Positions 44,327-52,812 of a DNA stretch of 64,000 bases are shown in pieces (position 1 is the first letter of the stretch; each line of letters starts with the position of its first letter). Source of the DNA: Acetanaerobacterium elongatum (GTDB lineage: Bacteria > Bacillota > Clostridia > Oscillospirales > Ruminococcaceae); the NCBI RefSeq assembly GCF_900103835.1, contig NZ_FNID01000004.1:1-64000 (forward strand). The letters are read 5' to 3'. Below the pieces are notes generated by a model. It worked only from the letters and a program-made list of their open reading frames with translations, was not told where the DNA came from and did not search any database. The position numbers and the translations under genes are program-made.

Positions 44327-45547
44327 TTGGCGAAGGAAAAGAAGACAAAAAAAAGAGTAAGGCTCATTGTCACCCTTGCAATAATTGTTGCCTTGATTGG
44401 CGGATCTGTGGTTTATAATATATTTTTTATGGATAAAACTACGCATGTAACAGCCGCAACCGTAACCAAGGGCGATATAGACCAGTTTGTTACCCTTACC
44501 GGTACTGTAAAAACCTCGAAGACCGGAACCTATTTTGCACCCGCCCAGGTTAAGGTGGAGAAGCTGAATGTAAAGAAGGGTGATGTGGTAAAAGCAGGTG
44601 ATCTGCTAATTGAATATGACCTGGACGACCTAAAGAAGTCGTATAATGAGGCTGTACTCCAGTATAATAACGCGAAGCTCGCTTATGAGGACGCCCTGCG
44701 TGAAAACGAAGAGAATAACGCTAAGGCTTTAAACGCTCAAAAGCAGATTGATTGGACACGTGATGAAATAAATGGCCTTAACGCGCTCAGTGCCAGCGAT
44801 TCCAACAAGCTTAGTGAGTTGCAGGGTGACCTTGCTACATATAAAAGCCAGAAAGAAACGGCTACAAACTCTATTTTAAGCGCAGAAAAGCTTGAACAGT
44901 ATAAAAACACCATGAACCTGAACAGCATTGCGGTAAACGCAGCGAAGAAGTATCTCGATGAAGGTAAATCTGGTATTGTTGCGGGTATTACCGGTGTTAT
45001 CACTCAGCTTAACGTAGAAGAGGGTGCTACCGCTTCCCCCGCTGCGGCCTGTATTGTAATCGACTCGTTGGAAAACCCGGTAATAAGCTTTTCGTTAGGT
45101 AAATATGATGTTAATTCCGTTGAGGTTGGCCAAACCGCGACAATTAAGATAGGCGACACAGAATATACGGGCAAGGTGTCCCGCATCGATTCCACCACAA
45201 CACAGGAAGGTACCTCTTCGGTAGTAAAAGCCGAGGTTTCGTTTGATAAGGTACCCGAAAGTATTGTGCTGGGCATTGAGGCTGACCTTACTATCCTTGT
45301 CTCTCACAAGGCGGGGATATTAACGCTTCCGCTTGAGGCTGAAAAAACCGATCGTGACGGAAGCTATTGTATGGTAATAGAAAATGGTATCGCCAAAAAG
45401 GTATATATCAAGATCGGCAGCAGTTCCGAAACCCAAATGGAGATTCTTTCGGGTGTGCAGGAGGGCGATGTGGTAGCAACCAGTTCACCTACCACTTTGG
45501 AAGAGGGCGTAATGGTTACGGTGGATAAGCAGGCAGCAACCTATTGA
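44327..45547 (+). CDS. MacA-like periplasmic/extracytoplasmic adaptor (HlyD/RND family)
   Basis: 406 residues. Basic head, membrane helix (LIVTLAIIVALIGGSVVYNI), first lipoyl half (YFAPAQVKVEKLNVKKGDVV, KAGDLLIEYDLDDLK), a coiled-coil hairpin of about 120 residues rich in Asn/Ala/Glu, second lipoyl half (ITGVITQLNVEEGATASPAA), and beta-barrel plus C-terminal domain (VQEGDVVATSSPTTLEEGV). Such adaptors join MacB-type transporters. TTG at 44327 is preferred; GTG codons at 44315/44318 lie within the GTGGTGG ribosome-like stretch. The gene is 33 bases before its permease. Confidence 0.82.
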   Translation: MAKEKKTKKRVRLIVTLAIIVALIGGSVVYNIFFMDKTTHVTAATVTKGDIDQFVTLTGTVKTSKTGTYFAPAQVKVEKLNVKKGDVVKAGDLLIEYDLDDLKKSYNEAVLQYNNAKLAYEDALRENEENNAKALNAQKQIDWTRDEINGLNALSASDSNKLSELQGDLATYKSQKETATNSILSAEKLEQYKNTMNLNSIAVNAAKKYLDEGKSGIVAGITGVITQLNVEEGATASPAAACIVIDSLENPVISFSLGKYDVNSVEVGQTATIKIGDTEYTGKVSRIDSTTTQEGTSSVVKAEVSFDKVPESIVLGIEADLTILVSHKAGILTLPLEAEKTDRDGSYCMVIENGIAKKVYIKIGSSSETQMEILSGVQEGDVVATSSPTTLEEGVMVTVDKQAATY

Positions 45548-45580
45548 TGAGCAGGGACGCGGAAAGGTACGGTCAAGGCT

Positions 45581-46771
45581 ATGAACCTTTTTGACAATGT
45601 AAAAATGGCACTTAAAAGCATTTTCTCCAACAAGATGCGTTCCGTATTAACCATGCTTGGTATCGTAATCGGTATTGCGTCGGTTATCATGATTATCTCG
45701 GCTGGAAGCGGTGCACAGAATAAGCTTGTGGGTGAGATTTCCAAGGTGGGTAAGGCCGCGGCGTTTATTTCGGTAAACAACAAAAAGGCCTCCACCGGGG
45801 ATTATATCACCCTAAAGGATATTGAGGCTATTCAGCAGGGCATTCCTTATGTGGTTGCGGCTTCGCCAGATTTAGAGATCACAGGCTCTGTGGTGGGAAA
45901 AACAAAGGATTATGATGCCATGTTTGTCTGTGGCACGGAGCAGCTTCCCAATCTGGCAGGGCTTCAGATGATATCGGGCCGCTACTACAGCAAGAGTGAA
46001 TACGAGGAAGGGCGCAACGTATGTATCATCGATGAAGGCACCGCCACCAAGGTATTCGGCAGCACCGATGTGTTGGGGCTTTCTGTGAACATATCCATCG
46101 GCCACCACAATGCCAAGCTTCGTATTGTGGGTGTAAGCCAGAACAATATGTTTGCAGGCGGTATGTCTGTCGTTTATGTTCCATATTCCGCCTACCTGAG
46201 TATTACGGGTGACTCGCCGGATATCTATGGTATCTATGTGCTGGCTGAGAGTGACAAGCAGGTAGACAGTATGTGCAAGGCGGCGTTAAATATTCTTGAG
46301 CGCAGGCACAACAACAAGGGTGACGAAATTTACAGCGCCGAGAACATGAACAAGTATGTGGATACGCTCAATACTGTTCTTAACCTCTTCCAGACCTTTG
46401 TGGCTGCAGTTGCGGGTATCTCACTGCTGGTAGGCGGTATTGGTGTAATGAATATTATGTTGGTGGCCGTTACCGAGCGCACCCGAGAGATTGGTATCCG
46501 CAAATCGTTGGGAGCCAGAACCAAGGTTATTATGTTCCAGTTCTTAACCGAGTCGGCAATTCTCACCCTAATTGGCGGTGCCGCCGGTGTTTTGCTGGGT
46601 ACGCTCGGCGCACTGCTGGTGTGTACGCCGCTTGGCGTAACGCCCGTACTTACCCCGGGATCAATTCTTTTAACGATGTTGTTCTCCTGTTCGGTGGGTA
46701 TCTTCTTCGGGCTCTACCCTGCCCGCAAGGCAGCAAGGCTCAATCCGATTGAGGCGCTGCGGCACGAGTAG
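45581..46771 (+). CDS. MacB-like ABC transporter permease without adjoining ATPase
   Basis: 396 residues: N-terminal helix (MRSVLTMLGIVIGIASVIMI), outside MacB periplasmic-core domain of about 220 residues, then three helices with GGIGVMNIMLVAVTERTREI, GIRKSLGARTKVIMFQFLTE and the end YPARKAARLNPIEALRHE. These are MacB/FtsX hallmarks. In most such operons the ATPase stands between adaptor and permease; here none is present and a terminator follows. The nearest related ATPase is at 34048-35097 in another operon. Confidence 0.88.
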   Translation: MNLFDNVKMALKSIFSNKMRSVLTMLGIVIGIASVIMIISAGSGAQNKLVGEISKVGKAAAFISVNNKKASTGDYITLKDIEAIQQGIPYVVAASPDLEITGSVVGKTKDYDAMFVCGTEQLPNLAGLQMISGRYYSKSEYEEGRNVCIIDEGTATKVFGSTDVLGLSVNISIGHHNAKLRIVGVSQNNMFAGGMSVVYVPYSAYLSITGDSPDIYGIYVLAESDKQVDSMCKAALNILERRHNNKGDEIYSAENMNKYVDTLNTVLNLFQTFVAAVAGISLLVGGIGVMNIMLVAVTERTREIGIRKSLGARTKVIMFQFLTESAILTLIGGAAGVLLGTLGALLVCTPLGVTPVLTPGSILLTMLFSCSVGIFFGLYPARKAARLNPIEALRHE

Positions 46772-46817
46772 TTATCTGCTTAGGTTTGCTGATTACATAT
46801 TTTGATAATGAATATTT

Positions 46818-46852
46818 AAGGAAGGTGCTGTGCGGCACCTTCCTTGTTTTTT
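46818..46852 (+). terminator. Terminator of the adaptor-permease operon
   Basis: AAGGAAGGTGC, loop TGTGCG, GCACCTTCCTT, then GTTTTTT. Eleven pairs. Confidence 0.92.
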
Positions 46853-46994
46853 AGAGCCGGCCTGTCATACTTTTCACGGTTTCAGCAGAAAGGAAACAAG
46901 TTTCTTTGCATATCTGTTAAATCGGATTCATCTCCGGCGTATACTGCGGCAAAGGAAAGATTTCAATATTGTCGGGAATATGATGATAAAGACT
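46851..46994 (-). pseudogene. Remnant of an IS630-family transposase, C-terminal end
   Basis: On the minus strand one frame reads PDNIEIFPLPQYTPEMNPI, stop, QICKE, then CFLSAETVKSMTGR. This is the DDE-transposase end LPxYTPEMNPIEQIWKE with E changed to stop and W to C, followed by a deletion and the usual SxETxKSxTG-type tail. Upstream the frame is broken (TAG before 46994). No terminal repeats were recognised. It is an old, inactive copy. Confidence 0.75.
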
Positions 46995-47084
46995 CTAGAA
47001 TCATAGTTTTCAACAGAGTCAGGGCACAGAAACTGTATTGACGACTTTAATATGCAATTAACCAGTGTATCCCTAAATACAACG

Positions 47085-47117
47085 AAACCACCATCAGCCG
47101 GAAGCCTATGGTGGTTT
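47085..47117 (-). terminator. Stem-loop after the smaller lipoprotein gene
   Basis: AAACCACCAT, 13-base loop, ATGGTGGTTT: ten perfect pairs, 25 bases past the stop on the minus strand; only a weak T tail. Confidence 0.6.
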
Positions 47118-47141
47118 GCTTATGTTCAACTACCTAGTATT

Positions 47142-48110
47142 TTATGGGTCTATAATAACTGGTGCGGGGAATTGCTTATCATCATAGATGATCTTGCCGG
47201 GTTGCCCGTGAAGTGTAATATTCTTGGCATTTGCGTTTAATACATCAATCTGTTCGGCGCCAAAGATAGTTATGGTGTTGTTTGCGATGAACCGTCTCAC
47301 ACGAGTGAGCATTGTACCGTCATCCAGTATCACTTCACTCTCAGAGTCGACAATAACAGTTTCACATTTAGCTCCGTGCACCTCAAGCTTTGTTGTAAAA
47401 GGGGCTGACCGCTCAATGGTGATTACACTGTAGCCCGAATAACTGTTTCCGATATTGTACGCATATAAAGCCGCATCGGTGCCCTTTAGGTAGGTGCCCA
47501 TGATCGCAGAGTCTCCCTCAAGGTTTACCGTAATCTTTGCTCCGGAATAAAGGTAGAGCGAATTGGCAGTAACATCTATGAGTTCTATAGTGTCAAGATC
47601 GCCGTTAACCGTTAGTTTACCGTCTATCTTACAGTCTTCCAGCGTAAGAGTACCATAAGTACCATCTTTTACAACCAAATCGCCCTTGATGTATTTATTC
47701 TTGAGTATAATATCAGCCCCAGAAATCTCTACATTACCCAGAACCTCCTGTTTATCATCGGTTTGGGCGGCCTTATTGTAATTCGTTGTTTTAAGGGCCT
47801 CGGATGATGTACTTGAAGAGACTGCTGAAGATGATGCTGAAGATGATACGGATGCACCCGGCGCGGGTGCGGTTGCCACTACCGCCTTGGGTGGCTTGCC
47901 CGTTTTAGGCTTCTCCGGGGTGGCATAGGTACGGGTTTGATTGCCGCTGCTCGTTTCAGCCTCCTGCGGTGCGGTAGAAGCCGAAGTTGGCGCAGCAATA
48001 TAGTTCTGCGTAAGATAACCATCCGGTACCCTTTGGGCAACAGAACAGCCTGTAAGCGCTACAGCCGCCATGATGAAAACAGATATCATAAAACTGTATT
48101 TTTTAAGCAC
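47142..48110 (-). CDS. Ser-rich lipoprotein with beta-strand repeat domain (shorter paralogue)
   Basis: 322 residues from GTG at 48110 (AAGGCGG about eight bases upstream); the ORF runs to 48218. Signal peptide with lipobox ALTGC, a low-complexity Ser/Ala/Thr/Pro linker of about 80 residues (GASVSSSASSSAVSSSTSSE), and a C-terminal domain of short repeated strands: ISGADIILKNKYIKGDLVVK, GTYGTLTLEDCKIDGKLTVN, DTIELIDVTANSLYLYSGAK. It looks like a right-handed beta-helix or bactofilin-like stack. The domain is shared with the next gene, including the end (RFIANNTITIFGAEQI, NAKNITLHGQPGKI, PAPVIID). Function unknown; placed on the outer membrane-wall surface. Confidence 0.75.
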   Translation of the reverse strand: MLKKYSFMISVFIMAAVALTGCSVAQRVPDGYLTQNYIAAPTSASTAPQEAETSSGNQTRTYATPEKPKTGKPPKAVVATAPAPGASVSSSASSSAVSSSTSSEALKTTNYNKAAQTDDKQEVLGNVEISGADIILKNKYIKGDLVVKDGTYGTLTLEDCKIDGKLTVNGDLDTIELIDVTANSLYLYSGAKITVNLEGDSAIMGTYLKGTDAALYAYNIGNSYSGYSVITIERSAPFTTKLEVHGAKCETVIVDSESEVILDDGTMLTRVRRFIANNTITIFGAEQIDVLNANAKNITLHGQPGKIIYDDKQFPAPVIIDP

Positions 48111-48227
48111 GACAGAAACCGCCTTCCACAAACAGAATACCATTAATGTAAGATTAATTATACAACACCATCCTGTTTTTGGCAAGATTTTTGTGTGAAT
48201 TCTAAGGAAAACCACCAAAATAAATGA

Positions 48228-48252
48228 GCCCCCGTTTTTACCGGAGGCCCAT
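48228..48252 (-). terminator. Probable terminator after the larger lipoprotein gene
   Basis: Minus strand GGGCCTCCG, loop GTAAAAA, CGGGGGCTC: nine pairs counting two G-U, three bases past the stop, then ATTTATTTT. Confidence 0.65.
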
Positions 48253-48255
48253 TAC

Positions 48256-51003
48256 TTAGATTATTTTAGAAAGGACCGATAGCCAGGGCAATAATCTTAT
48301 TGCCATCGCGTCCGGTGTGGCAATCCCCTCGGGTGAGGCAATGCCGCCGTCTCCGCCCGCAGCTGCATTAGTGCCGATAATCAAGCCGAAGCTTTCAGGC
48401 AAGGAAACAAGAGGGGTATCGGGAGCAGAAGACTGATACAACTTACCGGAATAACTGCAGGTATCAGCGTTTACAATGCCTGTGTTATATCCGCATATAC
48501 CACCGACATTGCTTGTTCCTGTTACACTGCAGGAGGCGCCGGGAACAAGTGAGCAGCTGCTAATTGTCCCCGCATTTCTGCCGGCAACCATGCCGACATT
48601 GCTGGCGCCGATTACATAAGAGTTATTGTCAATTTTGATGTTTGTTATGGTTGCACCCGAAGAAACTAATTTAAACAAACCGATATCATCTGTTCCTGAT
48701 TGCCCAATAGTTACTGTAATAGAATAGCTCGTTCCGTTGCCATCGTAGTTGCCTTGGAAATTACTAATCGGATTGGAAACGGTAAAACTGCCAGTCTGTT
48801 TGAAAAATTTACCGGCTGGTACAGTACCAATGTTACTAAATTGAGCTGCGGTTTTTACCTCATAGGGGCTTGTTTCAGTCCCCAACCCCGCATCAAACTT
48901 CAAATCATCAAAGGTAACCGTCAAGTTGTTGCTGGACGAAGGAGTACTGTCGGAAAGACCAGTTGCACGGGTTTTCACGGTGGCAGTGTATGTGGTACTT
49001 TCTCCGGCAGACAACGATGGAATTGTATAAGTGCCAAACCCATAGGATGTACTTGATACAGCAACATTGGTTTCGACTATAGCCCCATTATTGCTCAATG
49101 AAACAACGTAATCTGTTGCACCTGTAACGGTTGACCAACTTAGAATTAATTTGTTATTATTGCTCCGCGTAAGTGTTACATTAGAGGGGGCTGTGGCAGC
49201 AGGCGTTGCAGTTTTGGTTACCGAGTAAGTCGCAACCGCGGAATCCAGTTCATTTCCGACAGAACCGATTTGTTTAACCGATACGGTATAGGTCGCCCCC
49301 ATGGGATAGGTCGTGTCATCCAAAACATATTGGTTGCCAACCGTTGTTTCAGAAACCCCGGTTTTACCGGACTTATAGTATGTTGCTGTGGCAGAGCCAG
49401 CCCAAGTTAGGGTTTTGGTATCGGCGTCATAGCTGAATCCGCTCGGTGTTTGAGCAACAGTTACCGTAAAGGTGCCGGAAGCTGAAACCTGCTTAAACGG
49501 GGTTTTAGCAGTAACTGTTACCGTATAGTCACCGGCAACAAAATTGGCTGTACCCATATCGGCACGGAGATCAGTCATTTGGGTTGCGGAATTGGTAATC
49601 TCCTTATTGAGCTTCACCACGTTACTGCTGTTCTTAACGATAACGTTATAACTGCTCGCGTTTGTAGAAGTCCACGAAAGGATGTACTTTGTTCGGTCAC
49701 CGCTGCTGAATGTCAATCCCGAAACAGTTGGAGTTGTCGTACTGCCGGAGAAATAAAGCGTCAGCATATTGCTATAGGAAGATTCACTCTTTGAGGCGGT
49801 GGCGCATACCTTTACTCGAACCTCGTAGTAGCCGGCAGGAGCACCTTGGGTGGTAAGAAAACTTTGCAAGTCTAAAGTACGTGACTCGGAGGGGCTAAAG
49901 TAAAGCGTGGTGTAGGCAGTGGAGCCTTGCAGGTTGATGCGTACTTCATACCCCAGCTCGGCGCCCGGAACTTGCGTCCAGTAAACATTGGTGAGCGAAC
50001 CGCTCAAATATGGTGTACCCAGCGTACCGGTACTGCTGCTGGAGAAGGACGAGCTGCTACTACTGTTTATGATGGTTGGGGGGTAATATCCAACACCAGA
50101 CTTACTAGTGATGTAGCTTGGCGAGTAGTCCACCGTGATATTCTTGCTGTTGCACTCCAAGGTGCCGATAGCGCCCGCACCCTCTATATATGCGGGAGAG
50201 TTTGCCGTAAGGTAACTTATGCTTGTAGTACCCTTTAAAAACAGGTTGGTATCATCATTAATAATCAGCGAGTAAACACCGATGTTAAGCAGCTTAAGCA
50301 CCGTTAAAAACTGTGAGGTCTTTACTGTTTCAATTTGACTAAAGCCCTTCGCGTCATAGGACAGACCGTCGCATTCCAGCAGGGTATCGTAGCGCACCTC
50401 GGTTTTACCGATGCTGGTGTTATACTGTGCCACAATGCGAGGGCGCGAAACGGTACTGGCCGAAATCAACTTTGCAGCTTTTACGCTTTTCAGGTAGATT
50501 GAGTTTTCGCCGCCGCCGTAAACATAGATGGTTTTACCTACCGATACATTCTCAAGCGTCACCTTTCCATTGGCAACACCTTTATCAATAATCAGATCGC
50601 CGGTAATAGTCTTATTGCTAAGGTAAACGCCGTCGGCCGTAATCTTTACCGATTTCAGCGTCTCCTTTTTTGAATCCGTTACGGCTTTGGAGTAGGTTCT
50701 GCCGCTGTATACAGTAGAACCCGAACCGTTTGTGCCGCCGGCAGAGGTGCTTGTGGACGGAGCCGGCTTTGATGAGGAAGCAGGCTTAGAGGAGGACGAA
50801 ACCTCCGAAGCAGTGGTATTGGAGCTTTCTGATACAGGGGCCGCAGAACTCGACGAGACAGGCGGCAGCGACGAGCTTTGCGGTACGCTTGGTACCGAAG
50901 CGGGAATATTATTGTCTCTGCAGCCAGTGAGTGTAAAGGTACTGAGAGAAACGAGTAATGCCACACATACTGTCAGGCATAAAAGCTTATAAGTACTGCG
51001 CAT
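48256..51003 (-). CDS. Large Ser-rich lipoprotein: beta-strand domain, Fn3-like repeats and GLUG-like end (longer paralogue)
   Basis: 915 residues from ATG at 51003 with GGAG six bases upstream. Lipobox TLTGC, a Ser/Pro linker (SEVSSSSKPASSSKPAPSTS), then the domain shared with the neighbouring lipoprotein (TADGVYLSNKTITGDLIIDK, GKVTLENVSVGKTIYVYGGG, SYLTANSPAYIEGAGAIGTL, NSKNITVDYS, PPTIIN). From about 310 to 710 come three or four fibronectin-III-like beta domains (ILSWTSTNASSYNVIVKNSS; LILSWSTVTGATDYVVSLSN). The end has GLUG-type repeats (IGASNVGMVAGRNAGTISSC; TGTSNVGGICGYNTGIVNAD), known from cell-surface and IgA-protease-like proteins. A ligand-binding surface protein is likely; the ligand is unknown. 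Confidence 0.78.
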   Translation of the reverse strand: MRSTYKLLCLTVCVALLVSLSTFTLTGCRDNNIPASVPSVPQSSSLPPVSSSSAAPVSESSNTTASEVSSSSKPASSSKPAPSTSTSAGGTNGSGSTVYSGRTYSKAVTDSKKETLKSVKITADGVYLSNKTITGDLIIDKGVANGKVTLENVSVGKTIYVYGGGENSIYLKSVKAAKLISASTVSRPRIVAQYNTSIGKTEVRYDTLLECDGLSYDAKGFSQIETVKTSQFLTVLKLLNIGVYSLIINDDTNLFLKGTTSISYLTANSPAYIEGAGAIGTLECNSKNITVDYSPSYITSKSGVGYYPPTIINSSSSSSFSSSSTGTLGTPYLSGSLTNVYWTQVPGAELGYEVRINLQGSTAYTTLYFSPSESRTLDLQSFLTTQGAPAGYYEVRVKVCATASKSESSYSNMLTLYFSGSTTTPTVSGLTFSSGDRTKYILSWTSTNASSYNVIVKNSSNVVKLNKEITNSATQMTDLRADMGTANFVAGDYTVTVTAKTPFKQVSASGTFTVTVAQTPSGFSYDADTKTLTWAGSATATYYKSGKTGVSETTVGNQYVLDDTTYPMGATYTVSVKQIGSVGNELDSAVATYSVTKTATPAATAPSNVTLTRSNNNKLILSWSTVTGATDYVVSLSNNGAIVETNVAVSSTSYGFGTYTIPSLSAGESTTYTATVKTRATGLSDSTPSSSNNLTVTFDDLKFDAGLGTETSPYEVKTAAQFSNIGTVPAGKFFKQTGSFTVSNPISNFQGNYDGNGTSYSITVTIGQSGTDDIGLFKLVSSGATITNIKIDNNSYVIGASNVGMVAGRNAGTISSCSLVPGASCSVTGTSNVGGICGYNTGIVNADTCSYSGKLYQSSAPDTPLVSLPESFGLIIGTNAAAGGDGGIASPEGIATPDAMAIRLLPWLSVLSKII

Positions 51004-51102
51004 GATATACTCCATTCCGCCGCTTTGCTCCGGCAATCATAATTATTAAACCGCCCCTATCCGCAAAGATTGAATAAGGGCCGACTATAACAGTTTTTAC
51101 AT

Positions 51103-51140
51103 AACAGGTTGCTTTCTTATCAATGGGGTCTCAACCTGTT
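51103..51140. promoter_or_regulatory. Inverted repeat in the 664-bp gap upstream of the large lipoprotein
   Basis: AACAGGTTG (51103-51111) and CAACCTGTT (51132-51140), a perfect 9-bp inverted repeat with 20 bases between, about 100-140 bases before the lipoprotein start. TTGATA lies between the arms on the minus strand, so the repeat could embrace a -35 box. The rest of 51004-51613 shows no gene, only AT-rich sequence and a weak hairpin near 51471-51486. Confidence 0.45.
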
Positions 51141-51613
51141 TTCGCCTATTTACCGAAAGTTTAAAAATAAGTAGTTTGTCCTATAAGAGCAATTTTATTA
51201 TACATTAATATTCTACCAAAATCAAATAATCTTTGCCAAAAATATGGTGTATGATTTTATGCATTTTACTGCAAACCCATATAATTATTTTTATTGTAAT
51301 CGGATAAATACCTGTGCGAAGTTGTCGCGGCCAGCTGCAAACTGAAATGGCCCTAAAAAACAAAAAGTACTTCATAAAAGAAAACCTGATGCAATGTTAG
51401 CTGCGACACAAACATGATCGGTTTTTAGTTATGAAGCAACAAAATTGTAACACAGAAAACAGAAAAAGAAGGCACAAGTGCCTCCTGATTTTACTCTTTC
51501 CACAAAACTTAAAGCTTTCGGAAATGCCGGTTGTTTAATAGTGCAATCTTCAAAATGAAAAAGTATAAGAATTTAGCCATATTAAGCATAGAAATCAGCA
51601 TGTTATCATTTCT

Positions 51614-51642
51614 TTGCTTACTAACATAAAATATTCTATACA
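51614..51642 (+). promoter_or_regulatory. Promoter of the 70-residue protein gene
   Basis: TTGCTT (51614-51619), 17-base spacer, TATACA (51637-51642), 26 bases before the start codon; short leader containing the ribosome site. Confidence 0.7.
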
Positions 51643-51667
51643 AATCACGTAGCGGGAGGGCTTGCGC

Positions 51668-51880
51668 ATGAAGGATAGCGCAAAGAGAAGAAAATGCTGT
51701 CCCTCTCCACAGGAGGTTTTAACCGTTGCTACTGCCCTCTCTATCCTACTGACAGAAGACCTGAGCGCCGAAGAGGCAACCAACCTATCCAACTTTTTAA
51801 ACCTGCTCAGCGTACAGGTTGCGGTTGTGGCCGAGCAGAAAAAGTTCTGCGGTGAAGAAGAACCACAGATTCTGATTTAA
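51668..51880 (+). CDS. Small cytoplasmic protein of unknown function (70 residues)
   Basis: Starts at ATG 51668 with GGGAGGG six bases upstream and a good promoter. Sequence features: a basic Cys-containing head (KDSAKRRKCCPSPQEV), a helical middle (LTVATALSILLTEDLSAEEA; NLSNFLNLLSVQVAVVAEQ) and an acidic end (KKFCGEEEPQILI). Three Cys in the pattern CC...C could bind metal. Short proteins with an ALSILLxExLSxEExxxLxxFL-like core occur in Clostridia as uncharacterised families. It is monocistronic on the plus strand. Confidence 0.7.
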   Translation: MKDSAKRRKCCPSPQEVLTVATALSILLTEDLSAEEATNLSNFLNLLSVQVAVVAEQKKFCGEEEPQILI

Positions 51881-51994
51881 GCAGTTGTGTTGTTGCCGAT
51901 TACTATGGCAGAGTCTGGTTATAAAGATTATAAATCAAGGTACTACTATAAAAGCCATTCAGATGCTGAAACAAGGTGCATTATTGTTATTACT

Positions 51995-52723
51995 TTACCC
52001 TTTATATGAAGCAGTACTGCGCTCAACATTTAAAAAATCAGTGCCTTCGTAACTGAGTAGGGTTCGCACCTCATCGGGTGAGCAACAACTGCCAAAATGC
52101 TGCAAAACTGATTTTACAAGCTCACTGCCCTCATTGTTTCCCATAATACGGATAAGCTCCTGCCCCATGGTATTATACATATGGGCTGAAAGATACTCCC
52201 ACGAATATACACAACTGCCGCCCAGTTTATCCTGTAATGCAGAAAGCCTGCGCAGACTTTTAATGTTAAACGACAGCCCGTTATATACAAATACGCAGCT
52301 ATGGCTGCCGGTGCCGATGGTTCGGGGGAGCTTTAAATCCAAGTCCAGATTAAATCCCTGCACCAGCGAAGCTTCGAATACCTGACAGTAGACACGGCAG
52401 TAATCCTCAAGCCCGAAATCCTTCCATGTGTCATACCACTCGCAGGAGGATATCTCAACTGTATATACCGGAAATACCGGAACAACCTGCGCCTCGAAGC
52501 CGGAATAGGCTGCGGGGCGCCAGTCGGTATAGGCCAGAAAAGCAATAAAATCGTTGCCGTCACCTGCCAGCTGCGCGCGCCTTGCCATACGCATACCACG
52601 TTCGAAGCCATAGCGGCGGGTACAGCTCTTTAATATATCGAAGGAATTGGGCTGTTTGGAGAGCAGAATCTGCTTCGCAAATGAGGCATATAGCAGGGCG
52701 TACTCCCGAGCAGTAAACGCCAT
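51995..52723 (-). CDS. L-2-amino-thiazoline-4-carboxylate hydrolase-like protein
   Basis: 242 residues from ATG at 52723 (AGGTGATC upstream). CTRRYGFERGMRMARRAQLA, FIAFLAYTDWRPA, then WYDTWKDFGLEDYCRVYCQV and FEASLVQGFNLDLDLKLPRT with GTGSHSCVFVY follow the layout of the ATC-hydrolase family (an R-x-G-x-ERG helix, a C-x-x-Y/D helix, and an H-x-C-x-F/Y strand). The founding enzyme opens a thiazoline ring in bacterial L-cysteine production, but most family members have no proven substrate. It lies 89 bases upstream of thiN, which makes thiamine diphosphate, a thiazole compound; a link is only suggestive. Confidence 0.55.
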   Translation of the reverse strand: MAFTAREYALLYASFAKQILLSKQPNSFDILKSCTRRYGFERGMRMARRAQLAGDGNDFIAFLAYTDWRPAAYSGFEAQVVPVFPVYTVEISSCEWYDTWKDFGLEDYCRVYCQVFEASLVQGFNLDLDLKLPRTIGTGSHSCVFVYNGLSFNIKSLRRLSALQDKLGGSCVYSWEYLSAHMYNTMGQELIRIMGNNEGSELVKSVLQHFGSCCSPDEVRTLLSYEGTDFLNVERSTASYKG

Positions 52724-52812
52724 ATTGATCACCTCACAAAGAAATTGGGGTAAAGCGGTAACTTACCTGCTAACCTGTTGAGCAAAGCCAGAGAAATTAC
52801 CGGGAAGTTCAC

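Noticed and set aside
46844-47041. Plus-strand open frame of 65 codons after the permease
   Set aside because: It starts inside the terminator and is the antisense of the IS630-type transposase remnant.
51471-51486. Hairpin AGGCACAAGTGCCT as a terminator or small RNA
   Set aside because: Short stem, tiny loop, and no gene on the minus strand just upstream that it would terminate.
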